The translations under genes were made by a program, and so were the position numbers. This document shows positions 14,269 to 24,893 of a stretch of DNA of 38,199 bases, piece after piece (positions within the stretch are counted from its first letter, which is position 1; every line of letters begins with the position of its first letter). Where the stretch lies: positions 1 through 38,199 of the forward strand of contig CANQYW010000017.1 in assembly GCA_947628185.1 (NCBI GenBank), in the 5' to 3' direction. This DNA is from an uncultured Oscillospiraceae bacterium. GTDB lineage: Bacteria > Bacillota > Clostridia > Oscillospirales > Oscillospiraceae. A model generated the notes under the pieces. The model had not been told where the DNA came from and did no database searches. It saw nothing but the letters and a program-made list of their open reading frames with translations.

Positions 14269-14357
14269 TGGCGGAGAGAGTGGGATTCGAACCCACGGGC
14301 GGTTGCCCGCCGACGGTTTTCAAGACCGCTCCGTTATGACCGCTTCGGTATCTCTCC
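14269..14357 (-). tRNA. tRNA-Ser(TGA)
   Basis: An 89-base class II tRNA. The acceptor GGAGAGA pairs with TCTCTCC, CCA is encoded (14269-14271), anticodon TGA in CTTGAAA, a long variable arm and T-arm GTGGGTTCGAATCCCAC. It reads UCN codons. It is first in the tandem serine tRNA transcript. Confidence 0.95.
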
Positions 14358-14371
14358 AAATAAGCTTTATC

Positions 14372-14400
14372 ATATTATCACACCGGTTTTTGTTTGTCAA
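14372..14400 (-). promoter_or_regulatory. Promoter of the tRNA-Ser pair
   Basis: On the minus strand TTGACA (14395-14400), 17 bases, TAATAT (14372-14377), ending 15 bases ahead of tRNA-Ser(TGA). Confidence 0.75.
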
Positions 14401-14443
14401 CAAATTGCCGAGAAAAATTCTCACAAAAAATTGCCGCCGGGCC

Positions 14444-14473
14444 TTGACAACTATGCCCCGTGACTGGTATAAT
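14444..14473 (+). promoter_or_regulatory. Promoter of rpoB-rpoC
   Basis: Consensus TTGACA (14444-14449), 18 bases, consensus TATAAT (14468-14473), giving a leader of about 150 bases before rpoB. The leader holds no gene. The promoter lies back-to-back with the tRNA promoter. Confidence 0.75.
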
Positions 14474-14633
14474 AAGCTGATTTTGTGCCCCCTAAACGGC
14501 TGCTACCCCATTTTTTTACTAACAGTATGTTACCACACTTCGGGGAAAAATCAAGGCCTTCGGCGCATGTCCCATCAACTGTGCCGGGCGTCTTATCATG
14601 AACTACTTTGAAATACGTTAAGGAGTGAAGTCA

Positions 14634-17600
14634 GTGCCAAGGGATGTATGGTATGGCAGGACGCTGAGAAAGAGCTTTGCCAAGACGCAGGAGATCCAGG
14701 ACATGCCGAACCTTTTGGAGATCCAGAGGGATTCCTACAACTGGTTCCTGGAGACGGGCCTCAGGGATGTCTTCAAGGATGTGGCGGCGATCACCGACTA
14801 CACCGGCAATCTCGAGCTCTCGTTCCTGGATTTCAAGATGGACGACAAGCCCAAGTACTCCGTGGAGGAGTGCAAGGCCAGGGACGTGACCTACGCCGCC
14901 CCCATCAAGGTGACGGTGAGCCTCCGCAACAAGGAGAAGGACGAGATCAAGACCTCCGAGATATTCATGGGGGACTTCCCCATCATGACCGAGGGCGGGA
15001 CCTTCGTCATCAACGGCGCGGAGCGCGTGATCGTCTCCCAGATCATCCGTTCGCCGGGCGTCTACTACGAGCGCCTTTTAGACAAGACCAACACACCCAT
15101 CTACACCACCACGGTCATCCCCTACCGGGGCGCCTGGCTGGAGTACGAGACGGATGCCATGGACATGTTCAACGTCCGCATCGACAAGAACCGCAAGCTC
15201 CCCATCACTTGTTTCCTGCGGGCGGCGGGCATTAGGACCCAGGACCCCTACACGTGGCTGAGCATGTCCGGCGGCGAGGCGGGAGGCGACACCAACGAGA
15301 AACTTTTCGCCATCTTCGGTCAGGACGAGCGCATGGTCTCCACCATCGAGAAGGACGCCTGCAAGAGCCGGGACGAGTCACTCCTTGAGATCTACCGCAA
15401 ACTGCGCCCCGGCGACCCCCCGACCCTTGACTCCGCCGAGACGCTCCTCTACAGTCTCATCTTTGACCCCCGCCGTTACGACACCTCCGTGGCGGGGCGG
15501 TACAAGTTCAACAAGAAACTGGCCGTCTGGCCCCGGCTCGTGGGCAAGCGCCTGACCCGGCCCCTGACGGACCTCCTCACCGGCGAGATACTGGCGGACG
15601 AGGGCGAGGTCATCACCCGGGCGAGGGCCGAGGAGCTTGACAAGCTCGGCATGATCGAGGCATACATCCAGGGCGACGCCGGCCACGAGGTGAAGGTGTT
15701 CTCCAACGGCATGGTGTGGCTCGACCGCTTTGTGGACTTCGACCCCATGGAGGAGCTGGGCCTCAAGGAGCGGGTGCGCTGGATAATTCTCAAAGATCTC
15801 TTGGATCAGTACAGCGGCGATGAACTTAAAGAGGCCATAAAGGCCAATATGTCGCTCTTAGTGCCGAAATTCATAATCCCTGACGACATCTTCGCCTCCG
15901 TCAACTACCTCAACACCCTGGCCCACGGCGCGGGCACGGTGGACGACATCGACCACCTGGGCAACAGGCGTCTGCGGAGCGTGGGCGAACTTCTCCAGAA
16001 CCAGTTCCGGGTGGGATTCTCCCGCATGGAGCGGGTGATCCGGGAGCGCATGACCCTCCAGGACAGCGACACCGTCACCGCCCAGAGCCTAATAAACATC
16101 CGTCCCGTGACGGCGGCCATAAAGGAGTTCTTCGGCTCCTCGCCGCTCTCCCAGTTCATGGATCAGAACAACCCCCTGGCGGAGCTCACCCACAAGAGGC
16201 GTCTCTCCGCCCTGGGCCCCGGCGGCCTCTCCAGAGAGCGGGCCTCCTTCGACGTCCGCGACGTCCACTACAGCCACTACGGGCGCATCTGCCCCGTGGA
16301 GACGCCGGAGGGCCCGAACATCGGCCTCATCTCCTACCTCGCCTCCTACGCGAAGGTCAATGAATACGGGTTCCTCATCTCCCCCTACCAGAAGGTGGAC
16401 AAGGCCACGGGGCGGGTCACGGAGCAGGTGGACTACCTCACCGCCGACGCGGAGGACGAGTTCTACGTGGCCCAGGCCAACGAGCCCCGGGACGCGCAGG
16501 GGCGGCTCCTCAAACAGCGCGTGGTGTGCCGCCACAGGGACGAGATAATCGACGTGGACCGCAGCCGCGTGGACTACGTGGACATATCCCCACGGCAGAT
16601 GGTCTCCATCGCCACCGCCATGATACCCTTCCTTGAGAACGACGACGCCAACCGCGCCCTCATGGGCGCCAACATGCAGCGCCAGGCGGTGCCCCTCATG
16701 ACCACGGAGGCGCCCATCGTGGCCACCGGCATAGAGCACAAGTGCGCCATCGACTCCGCTGTCTCCGTCCTTGCGGAGGGCGACGGCTGCGTCACCTACG
16801 TGGACGCGGACACGGTGGGTGTGCGGTACGACGACGGCACCGTGAAGGACTACCACCTCATAAAATTCTCCCGCTCCAACCAGGGCACCTGCATAAACCA
16901 GCGGCCCACCGCCTTCGTGGGCGAGAGGGTCGAGAAGGGCGACGTGCTGGCGGACGGCCCCGCCACCTCCCACGGCGAGCTGGCCCTGGGCAAGAACATC
17001 CTGGTCGGCTTTATGACCTGGGAGGGCTACAACTACGAGGACGCCATCCTCCTAAACGAGCGGCTCACCATGGAGGACGTCTTCACCTCCATCCACATAG
17101 AGGAGCACGAGATAGACGCCCGCGACACGAAACTGGGCCCCGAGGAGATAACCCGAGACATCCCGGGCGTGGGCGAGGACGCCCTCAAGTACCTCGACGA
17201 GCGGGGCATAATCTGCGTGGGCGCGGAGGTCCACGCCGGGGACATTCTCGTGGGCAAAGTGACCCCCAAGGGCGAGACGGACCTCACCGCCGAGGAGCGT
17301 CTGCTCCGGGCCATATTCGGCGAGAAGGCCCGGGAGGTGAGGGACACCTCTTTGAAGGTCCCCCACGGCGAGAGCGGTATAGTTGTGGACGTGAAGGTCT
17401 TCACCCGCGAGGGCGGAGACGAGCTTAATCCCTCCGTCAACATGGTGGTCCGGGTCTACATCGCCCAGAAGAGGAAGATCTCCGTGGGCGACAAGATGGC
17501 CGGCCGCCACGGCAACAAGGGCGTGGTGTCCCGGATACTACCCCGGGAGGATATGCCCTATCTGCCGGATGGCACACCCCTTGACATAGTTTTGAACCCC

Positions 17601-18422
17601 CTGGGCGTCCCCTCCCGAATGAACATCGGGCAGGTGCTGGAGGTACACTTAGGCTACGCGGCCCAGGCGCTGGGCTGGAAGGTGGCGACGCCCATCTTCA
17701 ACGGCGCGAACGAGAAGGAGATCCGTGCGCTCTTAGGCGAGGCGGGACTCCGCACCGACGGCAAGAGCGTCCTGTACGACGGCCGCACCGGCGAGCCCTT
17801 CGATAACCCGGTGACTGTCGGCTACGTCTACTTCCTCAAGCTCCACCACCTGGTGGACGACAAGATACACGCCCGCTCCACGGGCCCCTATTCCCTCGTG
17901 ACGCAGCAGCCCCTGGGCGGCAAGGCCCAGTTCGGCGGACAGCGTTTCGGGGAGATGGAGGTCTGGGCGCTGGAGGCATACGGCGCGGCCTACACCCTCC
18001 AGGAGATACTGACTGTCAAGTCCGACGACGTGACAGGGCGCGTGCGCACCTACGAGGCCATAGTGAAGGGCCACAACATCCCGAAACCCGGCGTGCCGGA
18101 GTCCTTCAAGGTGCTCATGAAAGAGCTCCAGTCCCTCTGCCTCGATGTGAACGTCCTGGACGCCGAGGGCAACATCATAGAGCTCAAGGACGACGAGGAC
18201 GACGAGTACGTCCACGGTTTCAGGGACGTGGAGAACGAGTCCTACTCCTCCGACGAGGAGCTGGTGGCCGCGGGCTACGGCATAGAGGACATAGAGGACA
18301 TGGAGAGCGCCGCCCGGGGCAGGGACAGGTACCTCTCCGACTATGACGACGACGGCGACGGCGACGACGATGAGGACGAGGACGAGGAGCCGGATATTTT
18401 CGACGAGGAGGAGGATGAATAA
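14634..18422 (+). CDS. rpoB: RNA polymerase beta subunit
   Basis: A 1262-residue beta subunit, forming half of the catalytic cleft of RNA polymerase. The rifampicin-binding region (from about residue 499) reads [20 protein letters not shown] then ALGPGG, with the wild-type Asp, His and Ser at the positions that most often mutate to resistance. Further on are [16 protein letters not shown], the [11 protein letters not shown] switch region and the C-terminal [20 protein letters not shown] clamp anchor. The GTG at 14634 fits AAGGAG at 14620-14625; the GTG at 14625 overlaps that site and is less likely. After about residue 1185 there is an unusual acidic tail of about 75 residues. The stop overlaps the rpoC start by one base. 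No rplJ/rplL lies upstream. Confidence 0.98.
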   Translation: MPRDVWYGRTLRKSFAKTQEIQDMPNLLEIQRDSYNWFLETGLRDVFKDVAAITDYTGNLELSFLDFKMDDKPKYSVEECKARDVTYAAPIKVTVSLRNKEKDEIKTSEIFMGDFPIMTEGGTFVINGAERVIVSQIIRSPGVYYERLLDKTNTPIYTTTVIPYRGAWLEYETDAMDMFNVRIDKNRKLPITCFLRAAGIRTQDPYTWLSMSGGEAGGDTNEKLFAIFGQDERMVSTIEKDACKSRDESLLEIYRKLRPGDPPTLDSAETLLYSLIFDPRRYDTSVAGRYKFNKKLAVWPRLVGKRLTRPLTDLLTGEILADEGEVITRARAEELDKLGMIEAYIQGDAGHEVKVFSNGMVWLDRFVDFDPMEELGLKERVRWIILKDLLDQYSGDELKEAIKANMSLLVPKFIIPDDIFASVNYLNTLAHGAGTVDDIDHLGNRRLRSVGELLQNQFRVGFSRMERVIRERMTLQDSDTVTAQSLINIRPVTAAIKEFFGSSPLSQFMDQNNPLAELTHKRRLSALGPGGLSRERASFDVRDVHYSHYGRICPVETPEGPNIGLISYLASYAKVNEYGFLISPYQKVDKATGRVTEQVDYLTADAEDEFYVAQANEPRDAQGRLLKQRVVCRHRDEIIDVDRSRVDYVDISPRQMVSIATAMIPFLENDDANRALMGANMQRQAVPLMTTEAPIVATGIEHKCAIDSAVSVLAEGDGCVTYVDADTVGVRYDDGTVKDYHLIKFSRSNQGTCINQRPTAFVGERVEKGDVLADGPATSHGELALGKNILVGFMTWEGYNYEDAILLNERLTMEDVFTSIHIEEHEIDARDTKLGPEEITRDIPGVGEDALKYLDERGIICVGAEVHAGDILVGKVTPKGETDLTAEERLLRAIFGEKAREVRDTSLKVPHGESGIVVDVKVFTREGGDELNPSVNMVVRVYIAQKRKISVGDKMAGRHGNKGVVSRILPREDMPYLPDGTPLDIVLNPLGVPSRMNIGQVLEVHLGYAAQALGWKVATPIFNGANEKEIRALLGEAGLRTDGKSVLYDGRTGEPFDNPVTVGYVYFLKLHHLVDDKIHARSTGPYSLVTQQPLGGKAQFGGQRFGEMEVWALEAYGAAYTLQEILTVKSDDVTGRVRTYEAIVKGHNIPKPGVPESFKVLMKELQSLCLDVNVLDAEGNIIELKDDEDDEYVHGFRDVENESYSSDEELVAAGYGIEDIEDMESAARGRDRYLSDYDDDGDGDDDEDEDEEPDIFDEEEDE

Positions 18423-21400
18423 TGAGCTATGTACCTTTTGACTCCATCCAGATAGGCATAGCGTCCCCGGAGAAGATACGCGAGTGGTCCTACGGGGAGG
18501 TCAAGAAACCCGAGACCATAAACTACCGCACACTCAAGCCCGAGCGGGACGGCCTCTTCTGCGAGAGGATATTTGGCCCCACCAAGGACTGGGAGTGCCA
18601 CTGCGGGAAATATAAGAAGATACGTTATAAGGGCAAGATCTGCGACCGCTGCGGCGTGGAGGTCACCCGGGCCAAGGTGCGCCGGGAGCGCATGGGCCAC
18701 ATCGAGCTGGCGGCGCCGGTGTCCCACATCTGGTACTTCAAGGGCATACCCTCCAGGATGGGCCTCATCCTGGACCTCACGCCCCGGGTACTTGAGCGGG
18801 TGCTCTACTTCGCCTCATATATAGTCACCGATCCCGGCGACACGCCCCTCATGAAGAACCAGCTCCTCACGGAGGCGGAGTACCGGGACATGCGGGAGAA
18901 GTACGAGGACGACTTCCGGGCCGGCATGGGCGCGGAGGCCATAAAGGAACTTCTGGAGCAGATCGACTGCGCACAGCTCTCCGCCGAGCTCCGGGCGGAG
19001 CTCAAGGACTCCACGGGCCAGAAGAAGGCCAAGGTGGTAAAGCGGCTGGAGGTCGTTGAGTCCTTCCTCAAGTCCGGCAACAGGCCCGAGTGGATGATGA
19101 TAGAGGCGCTGCCCGTCATACCGCCGGACATCCGGCCCATGGTACAGCTGGACGGCGGCAGGTTCGCCACCAGCGACCTAAACGACCTCTATAGGCGCGT
19201 CATAAACCGCAATAACCGCCTGCGCCGCCTGATCGAGCTCAACGCCCCGGACATAATCGTTCGGAACGAGAAACGTATGCTCCAGGAGGCGGTGGACGCC
19301 CTTCTCGACAACGGCCGCCGGGGCCGTGCCGTGACTGGCGCCAACTCCAGGCCGCTAAAATCCCTCTCCGACATGCTAAAGGGCAAGCAGGGGCGTTTCC
19401 GCCAGAATCTTCTCGGTAAGCGCGTGGACTACTCCGGCCGCTCCGTCATCGTGGTGGGCCCGGACCTCAAGCTCTACCAGTGCGGCGTGCCCAAGGAGAT
19501 GGCCATCGAGCTCTTCCGGCCCTTCGTCATGAAGAAGCTGGTGGAGGAGGGCAAGGCCACGAATATAAAGTCCGCCAAGAAGATGGTGGACCGGGGCCGC
19601 ACCGAGGTCTGGGACGCCCTGGACGTTATAATCAAGGAGCACCCGGTGCTCTTAAACCGCGCCCCCACGCTCCACCGCCTGGGCATACAGGCCTTTGAGC
19701 CGGTGCTGGTGGAGGGCCGGGCCCTCAAGCTCCACCCCCTGGTCTGCACCGCCTTCAACGCGGACTTCGACGGCGACCAGATGGCCATACACGTCCCGCT
19801 CTCCAGTGAGGCCCAGGCGGAGGCCCGCATTCTCATGCTCTCCGCCCACAACCTCCTCCACCCCCGTGACGGCAAGCCCGTCACCGTCCCCACACAGGAC
19901 ATGGTGCTGGGCTCCTACTACCTCACCTTCACCAGGGACGAGATCGGCACCGGCAAGAGTTTCATAAGCCCCGACGAGGCCATAATGGCCTACCACAACG
20001 GGGACGTGGGCATGCACGCCCCCATCCGGGTGCGGGTGACGAAGGAGATCGAGGGCGTCAAGCGCTCCACCATCATCGAGACCACCGTGGGACGCATAAT
20101 CTTCAACGGCCCCATCCCCCAGGACCTGGGATTCGTGGACCGCTCCGACCCCGACCACGCTCTGGATCTGGAGGTCAACTTCCGCGTCGGCAAGAAGGAG
20201 CTGGAACGGATAATCGACAGGTGCATCGACAAGCACGGCTTTGAGATAAGCGTGGAGATGCTGGACGCCGTGAAGAGCCAGGGTTACAAGTACTCCACCA
20301 AGGGCGCTATCACCATCTCCATCGCGGACATGACCGTCCCGGAGGCCAAGCAGCAGCTCATCGCCGCCTCCGAGAAGAAGGTGGTGGAGATAGAGAGCCT
20401 GTACCACCGGGGATTCATCACCAACGACGAGCGCTACCGCCTCGTCATAAACGAGTGGGAAAACACCACCAAGAAGGTGACGGAGGCCCTGCAGGACTCC
20501 CTCGACGAGTTCAACCCCATCTATATGATGGCAAACTCCGGCGCCCGAGGCTCCATGGCCCAGATACGCCAGCTCTCCGGCATGCGGGGCCTCATGGCCA
20601 ACACCGCCGGCCGCACCATCGAGATACCCATAAAGGCCAACTTCCGCGAGGGCCTGACGGTCCTTGAGTACTTCATCTCCAGCCGAGGCGCCCGAAAGGG
20701 CATGGCGGACACCGCCCTCCGCACCGCGGACTCCGGCTACCTCACCCGCCGCATGGTGGACGTGAGCCAGGACGTCATAATCCGGGAGCACGACTGCGGC
20801 ACCCACGAGGGCATAATGGTCTCCGAGAAAGTGGAGAACGGCCAGGTGGTCCAGTCCTTCGCGGACTCCGTCCACGGCCGCTACCCGGCGGAGGACGTCT
20901 GCGACCCCGAAACCGGCGAACTCCTCGTACACCGGGACGAGATGATGACCCACGCCTCCGCCGCCATTTTGGAGGCCCACGGGATACACTCCGTGAAAGT
21001 CCGTTCCGTCCTCACCTGCGAGGCCAAGAGCGGCGTCTGCGCCAAGTGCTACGGCATTAACCTGGCCACCGGCGAGACCGTCAACGAGGGCGAGGCCGTG
21101 GGCGTCATCGCCGCCCAGTCCATCGGCGAGCCCGGCACCCAGCTCACCATGCGTACCTTCCACACCGGCGGCGTGGCCGGCGGCGAGACGGGCGTGGAGA
21201 TCACCCAAGGTCTTCCCCGAGTGGAGGAGCTCTTCGAGGCGAGACGTCCCAAGAAGATGGCGACCCTCTCGGAGATCGACGGCGTGGTCTCCATGGAGGA
21301 GACCCACAAGGGCGCTCTCGTGGCGCTCACCGTCACGAACCCCGAGGACGGTGACATGCGTGTCTACACCGTGGCCCACGCCTCCGGCATCCGCGTGAAG

Positions 21401-22066
21401 GACGGCGACACCGTGAAGAAGGGCGACATGCTCACCAGCGGCGCCCTGAACCCCCACGACATCATGAACATCCTTGGCCGCGACGCCACCCAGAAGTACC
21501 TCATCGACGAGGTACAGAAGGTCTACCGCCAGCAGGGCGTGGACGTCAGCGACAAGCACATCGAGATAATCGTCCGCCAGATGCTCCGCAAGGTGCGTAT
21601 CGACGACGCCGGCTCCACCGACCTGCTCTCCGGCTCCACCGTGGACATCCTGGAGCTCCGGGACGCCATCGAAAAGCTCCGTGAGCGTGAGGCCGCCGGC
21701 GAGGAAGTGACCTACCCCACCTACGAGCAGCTCCTCATGGGCATCACCAAGGCCTCCCTCGCCACCGACAGCTGGATGTCCGCCGCCTCCTTCCAGGAGA
21801 CCACCAAGGTCCTGACGGAGGCCGCCTCCCGGGGCAAGGTGGACCGGCTCATCGGCCTCAAGGAGAACGTCATTATAGGTAAGCTCATCCCCGCGGGGGC
21901 GGGCCTCTCCATCTACCGCTCCATCCTCGGCGAGGACGAGGAGCCCAAGGCCGCCGCGGCCCCAGAGAACGGCGAGACTCCTGAGACCCCCGAGACGGAG
22001 GAGCCCGAATCTGACGAGCCCGATGTGGATCTCTCCGGCCTTGCGAACGTGGGCAACGCAATATAA
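18422..22066 (+). CDS. rpoC: RNA polymerase beta' subunit
   Basis: A 1214-residue beta' subunit. The N-terminal zinc ribbon is CHCGKYKK...CDRCG (about residues 59-77), the catalytic magnesium site is [10 protein letters not shown] (about 446-455), the bridge-helix/trigger-loop region includes [15 protein letters not shown] and the second zinc site is [13 protein letters not shown] (about 866-880). The ATG overlaps the rpoB stop, with GAGGAGGA upstream, so translation is coupled. The C-terminus ends in an acidic, proline-rich tail ([18 protein letters not shown]) before the last residues. The length is typical for Firmicutes. Confidence 0.98.
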   Translation: MSYVPFDSIQIGIASPEKIREWSYGEVKKPETINYRTLKPERDGLFCERIFGPTKDWECHCGKYKKIRYKGKICDRCGVEVTRAKVRRERMGHIELAAPVSHIWYFKGIPSRMGLILDLTPRVLERVLYFASYIVTDPGDTPLMKNQLLTEAEYRDMREKYEDDFRAGMGAEAIKELLEQIDCAQLSAELRAELKDSTGQKKAKVVKRLEVVESFLKSGNRPEWMMIEALPVIPPDIRPMVQLDGGRFATSDLNDLYRRVINRNNRLRRLIELNAPDIIVRNEKRMLQEAVDALLDNGRRGRAVTGANSRPLKSLSDMLKGKQGRFRQNLLGKRVDYSGRSVIVVGPDLKLYQCGVPKEMAIELFRPFVMKKLVEEGKATNIKSAKKMVDRGRTEVWDALDVIIKEHPVLLNRAPTLHRLGIQAFEPVLVEGRALKLHPLVCTAFNADFDGDQMAIHVPLSSEAQAEARILMLSAHNLLHPRDGKPVTVPTQDMVLGSYYLTFTRDEIGTGKSFISPDEAIMAYHNGDVGMHAPIRVRVTKEIEGVKRSTIIETTVGRIIFNGPIPQDLGFVDRSDPDHALDLEVNFRVGKKELERIIDRCIDKHGFEISVEMLDAVKSQGYKYSTKGAITISIADMTVPEAKQQLIAASEKKVVEIESLYHRGFITNDERYRLVINEWENTTKKVTEALQDSLDEFNPIYMMANSGARGSMAQIRQLSGMRGLMANTAGRTIEIPIKANFREGLTVLEYFISSRGARKGMADTALRTADSGYLTRRMVDVSQDVIIREHDCGTHEGIMVSEKVENGQVVQSFADSVHGRYPAEDVCDPETGELLVHRDEMMTHASAAILEAHGIHSVKVRSVLTCEAKSGVCAKCYGINLATGETVNEGEAVGVIAAQSIGEPGTQLTMRTFHTGGVAGGETGVEITQGLPRVEELFEARRPKKMATLSEIDGVVSMEETHKGALVALTVTNPEDGDMRVYTVAHASGIRVKDGDTVKKGDMLTSGALNPHDIMNILGRDATQKYLIDEVQKVYRQQGVDVSDKHIEIIVRQMLRKVRIDDAGSTDLLSGSTVDILELRDAIEKLREREAAGEEVTYPTYEQLLMGITKASLATDSWMSAASFQETTKVLTEAASRGKVDRLIGLKENVIIGKLIPAGAGLSIYRSILGEDEEPKAAAAPENGETPETPETEEPESDEPDVDLSGLANVGNAI

Positions 22067-22084
22067 TTTAAAGTAAGCTTAAAA

Positions 22085-22123
22085 CCGCCTGGGCTGGGTT
22101 TTACCCGGCTCAGGCGGCCTTTT
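22085..22123 (+). terminator. Intrinsic terminator of rpoBC
   Basis: CCGCCTGGGCTGGGT, loop TTT, ACCCGGCTCAGGCGG (complete pairing with two G-U wobbles), then CCTTTT. 18 bases after rpoC. Confidence 0.88.
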
Positions 22124-22261
22124 AAAAGACGATGAGGAGATGCGTTCAATTAAAAACGCGCCCTTGACCATTCATCCTTTTGGGATACCGGTCTAATTGA
22201 GGGCCCCTCACGTCTAACTCTATTATGTCCCGCGTCTCCCCCGCTACACATGGAAACGCTT

Positions 22262-22304
22262 GGGAAAAATAAATACAGCTCCCCATGCCCGCAAGGGAGG
22301 AGCT
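22262..22304 (-). terminator. Terminator of the LysR-type gene
   Basis: On the minus strand AGCTCC...GGAGCT with an inner CCTTGCGGG segment, followed by GTATTTATTTTTCCC, about 35 bases after the gene. The rest of 22124-22260 shows nothing recognisable. Confidence 0.55.
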
Positions 22305-22336
22305 TTGCGGGGTGGTGACAAGCGCTCTGACGGAAC

Positions 22337-22678
22337 TTATTTTAAGGAACCGCCGCCGTCCCCGGAACCTCCGGAGCCCCGGCGGTCCTCATCCTCCTCC
22401 ATGAGCCTCGCCCGGAGCTGCGCGAGGCCCGTGCGGTAGGCCGACTCCGTGTCAACTATCCGCTGGGCGTATGGGAGCAGGAAACGGCCGTACTCCGTCA
22501 GCTCCACCTGGCGGGTGGAGCGGAGAAACAGCTCCACGTCCAGCTCCGACTCCATCTCCTTTATGTGCCGGGAGAGCGTCGGCTGCGACAGGAACAGCTT
22601 GTCAGCCGCGAGCTTGAAGTTCTTGACCTTTGCGAGCATCAAAAATTCCCGTAGGTGTTGTACTTTTATCTTGCTCAT
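22337..22678 (-). CDS. LysR-type HTH-only regulator (no effector domain)
   Basis: A 113-residue protein holding only the LysR winged helix: HLREFLMLAKVKNFKLAADK, then LFLSQPTLSRHIKEMESELD and VELFLRSTRQVELTEYG, then the dimerisation helix. The usual 200-residue effector-binding domain is absent and is replaced by a short acidic and Gly/Ser-rich tail (EEDEDRRGSGGSGDGGGS). The frame ends cleanly with a terminator behind it, and a good promoter is present, so it looks like a genuine short form rather than a fresh truncation. ATG 22678 is preferred over the TTG at 22681. It is divergent from the glycosidase and could regulate it. Confidence 0.8.
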   Translation of the reverse strand: MSKIKVQHLREFLMLAKVKNFKLAADKLFLSQPTLSRHIKEMESELDVELFLRSTRQVELTEYGRFLLPYAQRIVDTESAYRTGLAQLRARLMEEDEDRRGSGGSGDGGGSLK

Positions 22679-22716
22679 CAATCAAAACTTCCTTTATCCT
22701 TCTAAATACCAGAAAA

Positions 22717-22745
22717 AGTATATCATATTCCTTCGGTTTTGGCAA
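22717..22745 (-). promoter_or_regulatory. Promoter of the LysR-type gene
   Basis: On the minus strand TTGCCA (22740-22745), 17 bases, TATACT (22717-22722). Confidence 0.65.
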
Positions 22746-22882
22746 TATATTGATACACAACTTAAATCAATATCGAAAATTCGTTGAATTTGCTTGTGAG
22801 TTTTGCACAAAAACCCTTATTTTGTGCATATCGACGGAAAATCGGCAAAAAGTACCCCAAAACCCTTGTGGGAGGCGGATTT

Positions 22883-24106
22883 GTGAAAAGGGTAGTTCTG
22901 CTTATATCATTGTTCCTGGCGGCGCTGGTCGGGGTGTGCCTGGCCCCAAAGGCGGAGGGCCCCGCGTACATAGCCCCGCCGCCGAAGTTACCCGAAATAG
23001 AGCCCAGCGTCACGCCGGACAAGCCGGACATAGAGCCGGACACTGAACCGGAACCAAGCGCGGAGGAGATCATATCCGCCCGGGCGGCGGAGATCTTATC
23101 CTCCATGACTGCCCGGGAGAAGATCTGCCAACTCTTCCTCGTGACGCCGGAGGGGCTCACCGGCGTGGAGCGGGCGACAGTTGCCGGTGAGGCCACAAAG
23201 AAGGCGCTTGAAAATTACCCCGTGGGCGGGCTAATATACTTCGGCGGCAATCTAATATCCACCCAGCAGACGGCGGAGATGATCGCGGGGGCGCAAAGCT
23301 TTTCAAAGCTGGGCCTTCTCATCGCGGCGGACCAGGAGGGGGGCCGGGTGAGCCGGCTGTCCGCGGCCCTGGGGCTCCCCTCCCCCGGCCCCATGTACAG
23401 CTACCGGGACGCGGGGGCGGACACCGCCCGGGAGAACGCGAGGGCCATGGCGGAGGAGATGGCGGCTCTCGGGTTTAACCTCGACTTCGCCCCCGTGGCG
23501 GACGTCTGGACGGACCCGGCGAACACCGTCATCGGCGACCGGGCCTACAGCTCGGAGGCGGAGGAGGCGGCCCAGCTCATCCCGGCGGCGGTGGAGGGCT
23601 TTCACGAGGGGGGCGTCCTCTGCACCCTCAAGCACTTCCCCGGCCACGGGGACACCCGTGAGGACTCCCACACCGGCTCGGCGTACCTCCGCCAGACGCG
23701 GGATGAGTTGGAGCAGCGGGAGTGGCTGCCCTTCGCCGCGGGCATCGAGGCCGGTGCGGACCTTGTGATGGTGGGGCATCTGACGGCTCCGGAGCTTGAT
23801 GACTCCCCCGCCACCTTCTCCCACGAGATTATGACGAATATCCTCCGTGGGTCCCTTGGTTTCCAAGGCGTCATAATAACGGACAGTCTCAGCATGGGCG
23901 CTGTGACGAACGAATACACCTCCGGCGACGCGGCGCTGAAGGCGGTGCTCGCGGGGGCGGACATGCTCCTCATGCCCCGGAGCCTCCCGGATGCGGTGGC
24001 CGCCCTGGACGCGGCCCTCGAAGAGGGCACATTGACCGAGGTGCGGCTCAACGAGAGCGTCACCCGGATACTGACGCTAAAATTAAACGCGGGGATAATA
24101 GAATAA
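22883..24106 (+). CDS. nagZ: Glycoside hydrolase family 3, NagZ-like beta-N-acetylhexosaminidase
   Basis: A 407-residue exported or membrane-anchored GH3 enzyme. Residues 2-20 (KRVVLLISLFLAALVGVCL) form a signal or anchor helix, followed by a Pro/Glu-rich linker to about residue 57. The GH3 barrel carries the NagZ signature KHFPGHGDT (250-258), with the His acid/base, and the nucleophile Asp334 in ITDSLSMGA. Such enzymes remove N-acetylglucosamine from muropeptides or chitin-type sugars during cell wall recycling. The GTG at 22883 fits GGAGGCGG; an upstream ATG at 22784 has no ribosome site and would bury the signal peptide. The C-terminal GH3 domain is absent, as in other NagZ. Confidence 0.88.
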   Translation: MKRVVLLISLFLAALVGVCLAPKAEGPAYIAPPPKLPEIEPSVTPDKPDIEPDTEPEPSAEEIISARAAEILSSMTAREKICQLFLVTPEGLTGVERATVAGEATKKALENYPVGGLIYFGGNLISTQQTAEMIAGAQSFSKLGLLIAADQEGGRVSRLSAALGLPSPGPMYSYRDAGADTARENARAMAEEMAALGFNLDFAPVADVWTDPANTVIGDRAYSSEAEEAAQLIPAAVEGFHEGGVLCTLKHFPGHGDTREDSHTGSAYLRQTRDELEQREWLPFAAGIEAGADLVMVGHLTAPELDDSPATFSHEIMTNILRGSLGFQGVIITDSLSMGAVTNEYTSGDAALKAVLAGADMLLMPRSLPDAVAALDAALEEGTLTEVRLNESVTRILTLKLNAGIIE

Positions 24107-24117
24107 GCCCCCCGGCA

Positions 24118-24183
24118 AATTGATGGAGACCCTTGATAGCAAGCAATAAAAAAGGGGTACCCGAAACCGGGCACCCCAAAATT
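24118..24183. repeat. 66-bp direct repeat, copy 1 (with terminator hairpin)
   Basis: AATTGATGGAGACCCTTGAT, then a hairpin GGGGTACCCG-AAA-CCGGGCACCCC (24154-24177). It matches 24894-24959 with only a few differences. On the minus strand the hairpin is followed by six T, so it can end minus transcripts; on the plus strand it lies just after the glycosidase. Confidence 0.75.
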
Positions 24184-24196
24184 TCTTGCTGAACTC

Positions 24197-24225
24197 TTGA
24201 CTTTTGCGCCTAACAAGCTTATAAT
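24197..24225 (+). promoter_or_regulatory. Antisense RNA promoter, inverted array member
   Basis: TTGACT (24197-24202), 17 bases, TATAAT (24220-24225). Confidence 0.75.
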
Positions 24226-24231
24226 ATGCCA

Positions 24232-24330
24232 AGAAAGGCGACTGCTAGTGTGAGTAGCGGTCGTTCCTCACATCGATTTATAGTCGAAGGAAACGCCGCT
24301 CTTACTTAGCTAAGGGCGGTTATTTCTGTT
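24232..24330 (+). ncRNA. Predicted antisense RNA opposite the 24.3 kb toxin
   Basis: About 100 bases, ending at the shared hairpin CCGCTCTTA...TAAGGGCGG with TTATTTCTGTTTT behind it. It contains the long stem AGCGGTCGTTCCT/AGGAAACGCCGCT around the loop TCGATTTATAGTCGA. It overlaps the toxin stop codon on the other strand. Ends are estimated from the promoter and hairpin. Confidence 0.7.
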
Positions 24331-24403
24331 TTGTTATACTGAGTATCCCCAGGACAACAACAGCAATAAGATTGAGAAGTTCAATTATCTCAATCACGCT
24401 CAT
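24320..24403 (-). CDS. Holin-like type I toxin peptide, array member 1 (inverted)
   Basis: A 27-residue peptide, MSVIEIIELLNLIAVVVLGI then LSITKQK: one membrane helix with a Lys-Gln-Lys end. The leader hairpin GTTGTTCCTCC-GAGA-GGAGGTGACAAC hides the ribosome site directly before the ATG. Promoter on the minus strand: TTGACA (24478-24483), 17 bases, TATTAC (24455-24460). Expected action is insertion into the cytoplasmic membrane; expression is checked by the antisense RNA and the leader fold. It is the only array member in this orientation and is separated from the next by a nucleotidyltransferase pseudogene. Confidence 0.75.
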   Translation of the reverse strand: MSVIEIIELLNLIAVVVLGILSITKQK

Positions 24404-24533
24404 GTTGTCACCTCCTCTCGGAGGAACAACCTGCCGCCTCTCTTGGCTGTTTCAGTAATACCACAAAATGTGAAATATGTCAATATATTTTTCTTATTTT
24501 TCGACAAGATAATGCAGAATGGAGGCGTGGACG

Positions 24534-24859
24534 ATGGTCTACACACAGAGCGACATACGGCGGCTTGTGGAGCCCGTGGCCCGGGAGTTTGGCCTCCGGG
24601 CGGTGTATATCTCTTTGGCTCGTACGCCCGTGGCGAGGCCACGGAATCAAGCGACATAGATCTTCTCATTGACACCACCGGCACGTCGATAAAGAGTCTT
24701 GTGAAGTTAGGTGAGGTGTACTGCGCGTTGGAGACGGCCCTCAAAAAGCCGGTGGATGTCCTCACGGTGAGCGCTCTCGACCAGCGCCCATGTGTCCCCA
24801 GCGAGGAGCACTTCCGCGAGAGAGTCAGAAAGGAGAGGGTGGAGGTATATGGAAGTTGA
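24534..24859 (+). pseudogene. MNT-type nucleotidyltransferase with a 2-base frameshift
   Basis: The ATG at 24534 has GGAGG 8 bases upstream and reads MVYTQSDIRRLVEPVAREFG, then LRAVYIS. The catalytic motif LFGSYARGEATESSDIDLLI follows in a different frame. Removing two bases (a TA repeat unit in GTGTATATCTC, about 24604-24610) would join them into AVYLFGSYARGE, the normal family sequence. The downstream part ends SEEHFRERVRKERVEVYGS. Minimal nucleotidyltransferases of this kind (MntA type) are antitoxins that modify HEPN toxins. No HEPN gene follows; only a 16-codon frame begins at 24849 (ATG after GGAGGTAT). Inactivated, or restored by slippage or sequencing correction. Confidence 0.75.
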
Positions 24860-24893
24860 AATCCCCAACGAGACGACGCCGAGAGCGTCGATG

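Noticed and set aside
16129-16230. Rifampicin-resistance substitution in rpoB
   Set aside because: The key Asp, His and Ser positions are wild type, and the Ala and Leu differences from E. coli are normal in Firmicutes.
19652-21559. A 635-codon minus-strand open frame
   Set aside because: It lies entirely antisense to rpoC and is His/Leu/Val/Gly-biased; a shadow of GC-rich codon use.
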